Position numbers and translations under genes: made by a program. A DNA stretch of 14,869 bases from CAZYWA01 sp964650975 [NCBI: uncultured bacterium] (GTDB taxonomy: Bacteria; JADJOY01): the NCBI GenBank assembly GCA_964650975.1, contig CAZYWA010000161.1, positions 1 to 14,869 on the forward strand, in the 5' to 3' direction. Shown here piece by piece: positions 6,746-14,595 of the stretch (its first letter is position 1; every line of letters starts with the position of its first letter). The notes under the pieces are model-generated. The model was not told the DNA's origin. It searched no databases and was given only the letters and a program-made list of their open reading frames with translations.

Positions 6746-7497
6746 CGCGGGGGGCGCCCGTCCGGGACGTCGCCCTCGAGGGCTGCGTCAATTTCCGCGA
6801 CCTTGGCGGTTACCGCGCTGCCGACGGGCGGCACGTCCGCCACGGCCTTCTCTACCGCAGCGATTCGCTCCACCACCTGACTCCGCTCGACGCGGCGCAG
6901 CTGCGCGCGCAGCTCGCGATCGGGACGCTCATCGATCTGCGCTCGACCGCCGAGATCGAGAGCGAAGGCCGCGGCATCCTCGCCAAGAGCCCGATCGCCT
7001 TCCACCACGTGCCGCTGATCGACGAGGACCCCTCGAGCGCCGGCGGCGACGCGCGCGCGCTCGCCGACCAGCTGCCGTTCGGCGACCGATATTTCCTGCT
7101 GGCGCGGCTCGCCAGCGCGCAGCTGGCGAGGATCGTGACGATCCTGGGAGACCTCGACGGCGCGGCGGTCTTCTACTGCGCCGCCGGCAAGGACCGCACC
7201 GGGATCGTCGCCGCGATGCTGCTCAAGCTGCTCGGCGTCGACGACCGGATCGTCGCCGACGACTACGCGCTCACCCGCCGCGCCCTCGGCGCGATCCTCG
7301 CGCGCCTCGCTCGCTCCGAGGGCTACCGCGCCATGCTCGACGCGCTGCCGCCCGACACCATGACCGCCGAGCCCGCCACGGTGCTCCGGTTCCTCGCCAA
7401 CGTGAGCGAGCACTTCGGCTCCATGGAAGGGTTCGTGCTCGACGCGGGCGTGGCACCCGCGGTGCTCGGCCGGCTGCGCGCGCGGCTCCTCGAGTGA
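6742..7497 (+). CDS. Tyrosine/phosphoinositide-type protein phosphatase (Y_phosphatase3, MptpB-like)
   Basis: 251 residues. The start ATG overlaps the GNAT stop by four bases. The N-terminal GCVNFRDLGGYRAADG (N17 to Y24) and LLYRSDSLHHLT are typical of the MptpB/LipA-type phosphatases. The catalytic P-loop is CAAGKDRTG, with nucleophile C146 and R152 in the CX5R arrangement; K150 and D151 inside the loop are the family's mark and are linked in known members with activity on phosphoinositides as well as phosphotyrosine. The general acid is not assigned. There is no signal peptide, so it is cytoplasmic unless exported another way. The host protein or lipid substrate is unknown. The pairing with a GNAT gives no direct clue. 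Confidence 0.92.
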   Translation: MTRGAPVRDVALEGCVNFRDLGGYRAADGRHVRHGLLYRSDSLHHLTPLDAAQLRAQLAIGTLIDLRSTAEIESEGRGILAKSPIAFHHVPLIDEDPSSAGGDARALADQLPFGDRYFLLARLASAQLARIVTILGDLDGAAVFYCAAGKDRTGIVAAMLLKLLGVDDRIVADDYALTRRALGAILARLARSEGYRAMLDALPPDTMTAEPATVLRFLANVSEHFGSMEGFVLDAGVAPAVLGRLRARLLE

Positions 7498-7535
7498 GGC
7501 TTCCCCGCCGCTGTCGGCGCGAGTGGCAGATGGAT

Positions 7536-7541
7536 TAGTCT
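7536..7541 (+). promoter_or_regulatory. Candidate -10 box of the HWE kinase gene (near-leaderless)
   Basis: TAGTCT, 12 bases before the ATG at 7554, in a 56-bp spacer. No Shine-Dalgarno lies between the box and the start, so the message would have a leader of only about six bases. Confidence 0.4.
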
Positions 7542-7553
7542 CGACCGGTCACC

Positions 7554-10220
7554 ATGGAATCCGAATCCACGAGAGCACCGAGCGATGGCTTCGGGCAGGA
7601 CGCGATGCGCAGCGTCGCGCGCACCGTGTCCGTGGCACTCTCGGTGGCGGCTCAGATCGCTGCGGCGGCGACCCTGGTGGGCTGGCTGGCGCAGGCCGTC
7701 CTGCCCGCGGTGCGCGCCACGGCGCTCGCCGGTTTCCAGCCGCTGCCCGCGATCGGTTTCTTGCTGCTCGGCTCGGCGATCCGCCGGGTCGCGCGCGATC
7801 CGGCTCGCGCGAGCCGCGGCTACCTGCTGCGTCTCGCCGCCGCGATCGCGGCGCTCGGGCTGGTGTCGCTGGCGCGCTTCGCGCTCGACGCCGCGGCTCA
7901 ACCCTCGATCGCGAGCGCCGCGTGGGCGCACGCTGCGCCGATCACCGGCCTCAGCCTGGCGCTCGCCGCGGGCGCGCTGCTCGACCTGGCGCGCTCCCGT
8001 CGTCCGGTGATCTTCCAGCTGCCCGCCTTCGCGCTGATCGGCCTCGGCTACACGGCGCTCATGGGCCTGACGCTCGGCGGCCGCGGCGACGAGCCGGTGC
8101 TCTTGCTCAGCGGAGTGAACACGCTGTCCGCCGCGACCACCATGGGGATCGGTGTCGCGCTGCTCTGCGCCCGGCCCGAGGTGGGCTTCGTGGAGGTGCT
8201 GACCAGCTCGAGCTCGGTGGGCTCGTTCGCGCGCCGCATGGCGCTCGGCATGCCCGCCATTCCGCTCTTGGCGTCGATCGTGATGCACCTCGGCAACGCG
8301 CGCGGCGGTCTGTGGAGCGACGACTTCGATCTGGCGCTCACCGTCGCGGTGGTGACGATCCTGTTCGTGGGGCTCTTGTGGACCAGCGTCGAGTCGCTGG
8401 AGCGCACCTCGCAGGCGCGCGGCCGCGCCGAAGCCGCGCTGGCGCGGGCGCGCAGCGCCTACCGGCACATCGTCGAGACCATGGGCGAGGGTGTCTGGAC
8501 CTTCGACCGCGAGATGCGCGTGTCGCTGGTCAACCGGCGGCTCGCGGACATGCTCGGCTACCGGGTGCACGAGCTGGTGGGCCGTCCGCTCACCGACTTC
8601 GTGTCCGCGGAGGACCGCGACGGGCTGATCCAGCGGCTCGAGCTCGGCCGCGCCGGGGTGATCGAGACCTTCGACCAGCGCTTCGTGCGCAAGGACGGGA
8701 CGCTGGTGTGGGCGATCGTCAACGCCAATCCGTTCCTCGACGAGCACGGCGCGGTGGCCGGGTCGCTGTGCACGCTCACCGACATCACCGCGCGCCGCGC
8801 GGCCGACGAGGCGCTGCGCGAGAGCGAGGATCGCTTCCAGCAGCTGGCGCAGCACGTGAGCGAGGTGTTCTGGATCACCGAGATCGAGCCGGCGCGGCTG
8901 CTCTACGCGAACCCGGCATTCGAACGGATCTGGGGATTCCCCGCCTCGATGCTCGCCGAGAGCGTGCAACCCTTTCTCGACTCGATCCATCCCGACGACC
9001 TGCCCGCGGTGACCGAGGTGCTCGACCGGCAGCGCAACGTGGCCGGCGGCAGCTTCGACCTGCTGTATCGCGTGGTGCGTCCCGACGGCTCGATCCGCTG
9101 GGTGCGCGATCACGGCAGCACCCTCGCCGACGACGAAGGCCGGCCGCACCGGATCGTGGGCATCGCCTCCGACGTGACCCAGACGATGCTCGCCGAAGAG
9201 CGCCGCAAGCTGCTCATGAGCGAGCTCGACCACCGGGTCAAGAACACCCTGGCCACGGTGGTGGCGCTGCTCGACCTGACGCTCGAGAACACCATGAGCG
9301 TCGACCAGCTGCGCGAGGCGCTCACCAGCCGCATCTACGCGATGGCCCGCACCCACGAGGGGCTTGCGCGCCATCGCTGGGAGGCGCTGCCGGTGGCGGG
9401 AGTGGCGGAGCTGGCGCTGGCGCCATGGCTCACGTTGCCGGCCGAGCGCATCACCATCGGCGGCGAGGTGGTGCGGCTGCCGTCGCGGTTCGCGACGCCG
9501 GTGTCGCTGGCGCTCAACGAGCTCGCCACCAACTCGCTCAAGTACGGCGCTCTCTCCAACCACTCGGGAACCGTGACGGTGCGCTGGAGCGGCGGGCCGG
9601 GCCGCGACCTCGAGATCCGCTGGAGCGAGCGTGGCGGACCCGAGGTCCACGAGCCCGAGAAGTTCGGCACCGGGCTCACGCTCATCCAGGACCTGGTCGA
9701 GTACCAGCTCCACGGCCGCTTCGCGATCGAGTTCGGGGTCGAGGGAATCGAAGCGGCCATCCAGTTCCCGCTGCCGCGCTCGCCGAGCGACACCGACAGC
9801 TCGTCGTTCCGCCGGTCGAACATGAGGGACACCGATTACGGCCGGGTGCTCGACGAGAACACGCTCGACGGCGTGCGGCTGCTGGTGGTCGAGGACGATC
9901 AGCTGCAGGCGCGCATGCTGGAGCGGCTGCTCTCGAAGCTCGGCTGCGAGATCGTGGAGCTCGCGTCCACCGTGCAGGCCGCGCTGCGCTGCGCCGAGCA
10001 CGAGCGCCTCGACGGCGCGATCCTCGACGTGAACGTGGGCGGCAGCTCGAGCGTCGCGGTGGCGGACGTGCTCCACCGGCGCAAGATCCCGTACGTGTTC
10101 CTGAGCGGCTACGCGCTCAGCGACGTGCTGCCTCCGCACCTCGCGGGGGCGCCGCGGCTCACCAAGCCGGTCGAGCCGATGCTGCTCGAATCGCTCGCCC
10201 GGCAGCGCTTCTCGAGGTGA
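7554..10220 (+). CDS. Membrane-bound HWE-family hybrid sensor histidine kinase (8 TM, PAS-PAS-HWE-REC)
   Basis: 888 residues. About eight hydrophobic helices occupy residues 20-283 and form an integral sensor domain I cannot assign to a named MASE type. A charged linker leads to two PAS domains (about 300-425, and 428-550 with WVRDHGSTLADDEGRPHRIVG). The kinase is of the HWE/HisKA_2 class: H560 in SELDHRVKNTLATVVALLDLT, N box LALNELATNSLKYGALS, the WSERGGP motif, and the glycine motif KFGTGLTLI. The C-terminal receiver (about 774-888) has E780, D781 and D782, phospho-acceptor D825 in AILDVNVGG and K871 in LTKPVEP. HWE kinases usually pass phosphate to a receiver; here one is fused and there is no separate output gene. 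The sensed signal is unknown. The next gene starts eight bases after the stop. Confidence 0.94.
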   Translation: MESESTRAPSDGFGQDAMRSVARTVSVALSVAAQIAAAATLVGWLAQAVLPAVRATALAGFQPLPAIGFLLLGSAIRRVARDPARASRGYLLRLAAAIAALGLVSLARFALDAAAQPSIASAAWAHAAPITGLSLALAAGALLDLARSRRPVIFQLPAFALIGLGYTALMGLTLGGRGDEPVLLLSGVNTLSAATTMGIGVALLCARPEVGFVEVLTSSSSVGSFARRMALGMPAIPLLASIVMHLGNARGGLWSDDFDLALTVAVVTILFVGLLWTSVESLERTSQARGRAEAALARARSAYRHIVETMGEGVWTFDREMRVSLVNRRLADMLGYRVHELVGRPLTDFVSAEDRDGLIQRLELGRAGVIETFDQRFVRKDGTLVWAIVNANPFLDEHGAVAGSLCTLTDITARRAADEALRESEDRFQQLAQHVSEVFWITEIEPARLLYANPAFERIWGFPASMLAESVQPFLDSIHPDDLPAVTEVLDRQRNVAGGSFDLLYRVVRPDGSIRWVRDHGSTLADDEGRPHRIVGIASDVTQTMLAEERRKLLMSELDHRVKNTLATVVALLDLTLENTMSVDQLREALTSRIYAMARTHEGLARHRWEALPVAGVAELALAPWLTLPAERITIGGEVVRLPSRFATPVSLALNELATNSLKYGALSNHSGTVTVRWSGGPGRDLEIRWSERGGPEVHEPEKFGTGLTLIQDLVEYQLHGRFAIEFGVEGIEAAIQFPLPRSPSDTDSSSFRRSNMRDTDYGRVLDENTLDGVRLLVVEDDQLQARMLERLLSKLGCEIVELASTVQAALRCAEHERLDGAILDVNVGGSSSVAVADVLHRRKIPYVFLSGYALSDVLPPHLAGAPRLTKPVEPMLLESLARQRFSR
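10214..10219 (+). promoter_or_regulatory. Ribosome binding site of the metallophosphoesterase gene, overlapping the kinase stop
   Basis: GAGGTG (in the context GAGGTGATC) ends eight bases before the ATG at 10228 and covers the kinase stop TGA at 10218-10220. This couples translation of the two genes. Confidence 0.8.
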
Positions 10221-10227
10221 TCCGGGC

Positions 10228-10974
10228 ATGCCCACGTACTGGGTGGTGCTCTCGGATCTGCACGAGCACACCGCACATCTCGAACGCCTGGCCGGCGAGC
10301 TTCGCGATGCCGCGGGCGTGATCCTCTCCGGCGACCTGACGATGTTCGGCGGCCGCGACGAGGCGGCGCGGGTGCTCGACGCGGTGCGCGCGGTCCACCC
10401 GAACGTGCTCGCGGTGCCCGGCAACACGGACCATCCCGACGTGCTCGAGTATCTCGAGGAGCAAGGAGTCAGTCTCCACGGCCGCGCCGTGCGCGTGGGC
10501 GACGTGGCGATCTACGGCGTCGGCGGCGCCAACCCGACGCCCTTCGGCACGCCCTTCGAGCTTCCCGAGCGCGAGATCGCGGCGCTGCTCGATCGCGCGC
10601 TGGCCGCGGCGGGCGATGCGCCCGCGCACGTGCTGGTGAGCCATCCGCCGCCCTTCGAGAGCGGCGTCGACCGATTGTGGAGCGGCCGTCCGGTGGGCAG
10701 TCGCGCGGTGCGCGCTCACATCGAGGCGCACCCTCCGGCGCTGGTGCTGTGCGGTCACATTCACGAAGGACGTGGCACCGGCGTGGTGGGAGCGACGCCC
10801 GTTCACAACCCCGGCCCGTTCGTGACCGGTGGCTTCGTGCGCATCACGATCGACGGTTCACGCATCGAGGGGCGCTGCGAACGCCTGCCGCTCGGTACCG
10901 CCGCGCGCGCCTTCCACGGCGCCAAGCACCTGGCCCACAAGATCGGCCGCCTCCCGCGCCGCCACGCGCGGTAG
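10228..10974 (+). CDS. Calcineurin-like metallophosphoesterase
   Basis: 248 residues. All the dinuclear-metal motifs of the family are present in order: D10 and H12 in LSDLHEH, D36 in LSGDLT, N66 in VPGNTDHPD, H139 in LVSHPPP, and H177 and H179 in LCGHIHEG. The compact size and single domain fit the YfcE/Icc-like phosphodiesterases; the natural substrate (nucleotide, cyclic nucleotide or other phosphoester) cannot be told. No signal peptide or membrane helix, so it is cytoplasmic. The C-terminal 25 residues are basic (KHLAHKIGRLPRRHAR). It lies seven bases downstream of the HWE kinase stop with a shared RBS/stop region, so the two form a transcription unit and the enzyme may act in the same signalling path; that link is inference. 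Confidence 0.92.
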   Translation: MPTYWVVLSDLHEHTAHLERLAGELRDAAGVILSGDLTMFGGRDEAARVLDAVRAVHPNVLAVPGNTDHPDVLEYLEEQGVSLHGRAVRVGDVAIYGVGGANPTPFGTPFELPEREIAALLDRALAAAGDAPAHVLVSHPPPFESGVDRLWSGRPVGSRAVRAHIEAHPPALVLCGHIHEGRGTGVVGATPVHNPGPFVTGGFVRITIDGSRIEGRCERLPLGTAARAFHGAKHLAHKIGRLPRRHAR

Positions 10975-11001
10975 GTCCGCGATCGATCTCCCGGGTGCGC
11001 T

Positions 11002-11023
11002 CGCGCGCGAGGGACCGCGCGCG
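11002..11023 (-). repeat. REP-like hairpin with GTCCCT loop (copy 4, inverted)
   Basis: Read on the minus strand, a perfect CGCGCGCG stem on both sides of loop GTCCCT. The 5' flank is GTGGAG and the 3' flank AGCGCACC, the same flanks as copy 1 although the stem is different. It begins 27 bases after the metallophosphoesterase stop. Confidence 0.75.
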
Positions 11024-11037
11024 CTCCACAGCGATCT

Positions 11038-11059
11038 CGTTCGATCCCCAAATCGAACG
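11038..11059. repeat. Hairpin between two inverted REP-like elements
   Basis: CGTTCGAT and ATCGAACG pair perfectly around CCCCAA. It has the same 8-6-8 geometry as the flanking GTCCCT hairpins but an unrelated loop and flanks. Confidence 0.6.
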
Positions 11060-11084
11060 CGCTCGCGCTCCGTCCTGTCTAGAG

Positions 11085-11106
11085 GCCCACCGGTCCCTCG
11101 GTGGGC
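11085..11106 (+). repeat. REP-like hairpin with GTCCCT loop (copy 2)
   Basis: Stem GCCCACCG/CGGTGGGC around GTCCCT, identical to copy 1. The shared 30 bases run from 11082 to 11111. The 5' flank is AGAG and the 3' flank AGCGCTCGAT. No T-run follows on either strand. Confidence 0.8.
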
Positions 11107-11266
11107 AGCGCTCGATCTCGTCCGACTCAGCGTTCGTGAATCCATTGGCTCACGAGCCCGCCGGTACGAAGCGCGCCCTCCCACCCCTATAGCGGATGTG
11201 GGTCGATGCACAAGCACCGCGCCGCAGGCGCGCGGCGAGCGGAAACGAGCCGACTCGGGGGTGGGG

Positions 11267-11321
11267 CCCCGAAAAAATCGCACTTTTTTTCGGGGCGGGG
11301 CTTGAAAAGCCCCCCGAAAAA
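11267..11321. terminator. Bidirectional terminator region with three alternating arms
   Basis: CCCCGAAAAAA (11267-11277) pairs with TTTTTTCGGGG (11285-11295). GGGGCTT (11297-11303) pairs with AAGCCCC (11307-11313). A second CCCCGAAAAA (11312-11321) can also pair with the middle T/G arm. The block starts two bases past the glycosidase stop on the minus strand and is the natural end for both converging transcripts. The A and T runs are within the stem, as in bidirectional intrinsic terminators. Confidence 0.7.
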
Positions 11322-11322
11322 T

Positions 11323-14300
11323 TCAGCGCTGGGTTCCCGTCCACACGCCGTCGTAGGTGCCGGTGTAGGGCGCGCCGAGGTACGAGCCGCTGACCTGGCC
11401 GTTCACGTCCACGGTGAGCGTGTTTCCCGCGAGCCCCAGCGTGCCCGCGATGGTCGCCGTCTGCACGGCACCGGTGTTCACGAGCCCGGTGCAGCTCTGG
11501 TTCTTGATGATCTTCGCCGTCGCGTCGCCGGTACGGTCGAGCAGCACCGTCAGCGCGAGCACCGCGGCCAGCACCTCGATTGCGGCCGCCGGAGATTCGC
11601 CGCCGCCGCTGTCCGTCACCGAGCATCCCCCGCCCGCCGAGGCGCTCTTCGCGCTGGCCGGTTCGCACGCATCGCCGATGCCGTTGCCGTCGCGATCGGC
11701 TTGGTCGCTGTTCGCCACGTCCGGGCAGTTGTCGGACGAGTTGGGCACGCCGTCGCCGTCGGAGTCGCGGTCGTCGGTCTGGTCGCACGCGTCGCCCTGA
11801 CCGTCACCGTCGGTGTCGGTCTGGAACGGGTTGAAGATCAGCGGGCAGTTGTCGCGGCCGTTGGGGACGCCGTCGTGGTCCGAGTCGGCGGGCTGCTGCG
11901 TGTCGCACGCGTCGCCGATGCCGTTGCCGTCGGAATCGGCCTGATCGGCGTTCGAGACGGTGGGGCAGTTGTCGACCGAATCGGGGACGCCGTCGCCGTC
12001 TCCATCGGGTTCCACCGGCGATCCGCCCGGGCCGGCGCCGTCGACCACTTTGCCGGTGGCGACGGTGAGCGCGTCCCAGCTCGAATCGAGGGTGAGCGAC
12101 GAGCCTTCGGTGAGCGTCCACGGCGATGGGAGCGCGATCGGGCTCGAGGTGCCGTCGCGCGCCACGGCGCTGACGGTGGGCGGCGGAGCCGCGCCGGTGT
12201 TGCGCAGCACCCGCAGGCTCAAAGAGCGCTGCGCCGGAACCGCGTCGATCCAGAGCCAGGTTCCGGGGAGAAAGAGCGGCGCGTGGAGCTCGGGCAATTC
12301 GTCGCCGAAGCGCGGTGAGACGTAGAGAACGCCTCGCGTGCGGTCGATCGAGATGCCGGTCAGCGCCGCGAGCACCGACCACGCCCCCGGCGCGCTGATG
12401 TACGAGGTGAGCGGGCCCTTGGCGCCGCCCGGCGAGTCGTAGACCAGCGACGCGGACCACGGATCGCCGTTTCGCTGCCACTGCACCTGATACGCGCGGT
12501 GGAACACGTCGAGGCCGTCGTGGACGTAGTCCGCGTAGATCGACTCGGCGCCGAGATAAGGCAGCTCTTGGAGGAGAAACGTCGGCTCGGCAGGAATCGA
12601 GCCGTCCTGGGCCACCTCCATGGGCGGCACCGGCGAAAAGGGCTTGAGGTTCCGGAACAGGAGATCGTGCACCGCCGCGTCGATCACGTCGCCCGGAAAG
12701 ACCGGCGACGCGCCGCCTTTCCTGGCGAGCCAGTCGCCCGCGAGCGCCGCCGCGAAGCTCGCGTCGAGGTGCTGGTCGCCGTGGCGGTTCGACCATTTGC
12801 GGAGCGAGCCGCCGGTCCAGAGCTCGTCTTGCGCGGCCTTCTGCACCTTCGAGAAGAGATCGCCGAGCTTCTTGGCGCGCGATGAATCGCCCATCGCGTC
12901 GGCGAGGTCCGCCGCGAGCCTGAGCGTCCCCAGGTAAGCGCTCGCCGTGTACGCGAAGCTTCCCGGCGGAAGCGATTCGTAGTCGAAGCTCGAGCCGCCT
13001 TCCGGGATCGTGTCGCCGTCGTGATCGGCCTTCGCGAGCCAGTCGAGGGCCTTGGTGACGCGCGGCCACTGCTGACTGGCGAAGCCTTGGTCGCCGGTGG
13101 AGCGGAGCGTGTTCGCCACCTGCGAGATCCAGCTGCAAGCGAGGTCCGGCCAGTCGGTGAGCCCGTAGACCACGTTGGGATCGCCCACGGCTTCGTGGAC
13201 GTTGCCGATGAAGTGCGGGATGCGGCCGTCGTCCTGCTGCGCCGCGCCGAACATGTCGAGCTCGCGCCGGTCGAGCGACGAGAAGAGCCGCGCGTAGAAG
13301 TCGTGCCCGGCCATCCGCTGGTCCATCGTGCCGAGCGCGCCGTCCATGTAGACCGGGCTCTCGAGCGAGGTGAAGCGGCCGTCGCGGGTGAGCACGCTGT
13401 TGGCGAACGCGGGGAAGGCCGAGTTGATGAGCTGGGCGCGCAGCCAGTCGGGCAGGTTCGAGTCGAGGATCGGCTGTTGCCAGGCCGCGGTGTCGGTGAT
13501 CAGGCGGTCGCGCTGGGCGCTGCCGAAGGTGGCGATCTGCTCGGGGCTCGAGAAGCGGTTCAGGAACCAGTGGCCGAGATCCTCCGTGGGTCCGTAACCC
13601 TGGCCGTTCTCGTCGCGGCGCTGCACCACTTGCTGCGGCATGAACCACACCAGCTCGAAATCGACGTCGCGCTCGCCGCGCGGCGGCACCTTGACGTCGA
13701 TACCCATCACTCCCGCGCGGCGCAGGCCCGGAGCCGGTTCGGGCGCCGACGGCTGTCCACCAGAGGCGAACGCGTCCCACCAGGGAATCGTGTCGCCGCC
13801 CGACGCCCAGGTGCCGACCCGCCACACCGCGTCGCCGTTCTTGGGCTCGACGGCGGTCAGGTGGATGCCCTGCACGTTCGCCTCGATGCCCGGGCGATCG
13901 GCGGTGCTCTCGAAGCGCAGCCCCTCGAGCGGCGCGGCGCTCACCGCCTCCTGCTTGTTGCCGAAGAGCGGGTTCCACGAGATCCCGCGCATCCCGCCGT
14001 AGCCGATGAGATTGGGCCAGGAAAACGCCACCCGCGCCTTCACGGCCGAGAGCCCGTGGTTGGTGAGGCGCACCCGGAAGAACGCCAGAGGAAGAGCCGA
14101 GTCGTCGACGTCGTCGGCGATGAGCGGCGAGAACGCGGTGATGCGCGCGTCGAGCGGGAACGTGGTGTCGCTGAAGTCGATCCAGGCGCGCGGGAAGAGG
14201 CCCACGTAGCGGGTGCCCTGCGGCTTGGTGACGCCGCCGTACTCGCCGTCGGGAAAGAGCCGCAGCAAACGCCCTTGCCAGCCGGGGTCGCCCTCGGCGG

Positions 14301-14586
14301 CGACGGCGAAGAACGCGTCCCGCAGGAACCCGGTGTCGCGATCCCAGTTGTGGTTAGTGGTCGCTTTCGCGAACCCTCCGTCCGCGTAGAGCTCGACCTT
14401 GCCGACGCCCAGCCCGCCGAGCGGCACGCCCGATTCCCAGCGCGCGTTGATGACGGTCGCGGCGCCCAGATCGGGGGGAGCCCACGGATCGTCGGCGGCG
14501 CGCGCTGGGGCCGCGCACAGGGCGGCGCTCAGCACCAGGACGACGACTCTCCACGGAATCCGCGATCGTCGCGGCGCGCTGCGCAT
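11323..14586 (-). CDS. Secreted GH116/DUF608-type glycoside hydrolase with thrombospondin type-3 repeats
   Basis: 1087 residues. A signal peptide (hydrophobic core 14-26, cleavage near APARA, about residue 30) marks export. Residues about 50-330 resemble the GBA2-type N-terminal beta domain (GVPLGGLGVGKVELYADGGF, then NHNWD). About 360-740 is an alpha/alpha-barrel catalytic region with LESPVYMDGALGTMDQR (E409, nucleophile candidate), DDGRIPHFIGN and DHDGDTIPEGGSSFDYE (D535, acid/base candidate). GH116 enzymes remove glucose or xylose from glucosylceramide-like or beta-glycoside substrates; the substrate here is open. Three calcium-binding thrombospondin type-3 repeats follow (about 858-980), each with a DNCP and a GDACD/GDACE element. 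Next come GGGCS (C988), a hydrophobic stretch (1000-1016) that looks like an anchor, and then 71 further beta-rich residues, which is unusual. No Shine-Dalgarno; a -10 box lies nine bases before the ATG. Confidence 0.85.
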   Translation of the reverse strand: MRSAPRRSRIPWRVVVLVLSAALCAAPARAADDPWAPPDLGAATVINARWESGVPLGGLGVGKVELYADGGFAKATTNHNWDRDTGFLRDAFFAVAAEGDPGWQGRLLRLFPDGEYGGVTKPQGTRYVGLFPRAWIDFSDTTFPLDARITAFSPLIADDVDDSALPLAFFRVRLTNHGLSAVKARVAFSWPNLIGYGGMRGISWNPLFGNKQEAVSAAPLEGLRFESTADRPGIEANVQGIHLTAVEPKNGDAVWRVGTWASGGDTIPWWDAFASGGQPSAPEPAPGLRRAGVMGIDVKVPPRGERDVDFELVWFMPQQVVQRRDENGQGYGPTEDLGHWFLNRFSSPEQIATFGSAQRDRLITDTAAWQQPILDSNLPDWLRAQLINSAFPAFANSVLTRDGRFTSLESPVYMDGALGTMDQRMAGHDFYARLFSSLDRRELDMFGAAQQDDGRIPHFIGNVHEAVGDPNVVYGLTDWPDLACSWISQVANTLRSTGDQGFASQQWPRVTKALDWLAKADHDGDTIPEGGSSFDYESLPPGSFAYTASAYLGTLRLAADLADAMGDSSRAKKLGDLFSKVQKAAQDELWTGGSLRKWSNRHGDQHLDASFAAALAGDWLARKGGASPVFPGDVIDAAVHDLLFRNLKPFSPVPPMEVAQDGSIPAEPTFLLQELPYLGAESIYADYVHDGLDVFHRAYQVQWQRNGDPWSASLVYDSPGGAKGPLTSYISAPGAWSVLAALTGISIDRTRGVLYVSPRFGDELPELHAPLFLPGTWLWIDAVPAQRSLSLRVLRNTGAAPPPTVSAVARDGTSSPIALPSPWTLTEGSSLTLDSSWDALTVATGKVVDGAGPGGSPVEPDGDGDGVPDSVDNCPTVSNADQADSDGNGIGDACDTQQPADSDHDGVPNGRDNCPLIFNPFQTDTDGDGQGDACDQTDDRDSDGDGVPNSSDNCPDVANSDQADRDGNGIGDACEPASAKSASAGGGCSVTDSGGGESPAAAIEVLAAVLALTVLLDRTGDATAKIIKNQSCTGLVNTGAVQTATIAGTLGLAGNTLTVDVNGQVSGSYLGAPYTGTYDGVWTGTQR

Positions 14587-14595
14587 GGCGCGGCG

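Larger units (their letters stand above)
10975..11322. other. Convergent intergenic region dense in hairpins
   Basis: 348 bp between the convergent metallophosphoesterase and glycosidase genes. No gene is supported. It holds two GTCCCT-loop hairpins in opposite orientation (11002-11023 and 11085-11106), a third hairpin between them (11038-11059), and a three-arm A/T-rich inverted repeat next to the glycosidase stop (11267-11321). I see nothing clear in 11120-11260. Confidence 0.8.

Noticed and set aside
9815-9835. AGGGAC inside the HWE kinase gene
   Set aside because: No stem around it; coding coincidence.
7323-10427. Very long open frame (1034 codons) on the minus strand opposite the HWE kinase
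   Set aside because: Its translation is dominated by R, H, A, E and Q with no domain. The plus-strand frame has a complete multidomain kinase. Long antisense frames are usual in DNA this GC-rich.
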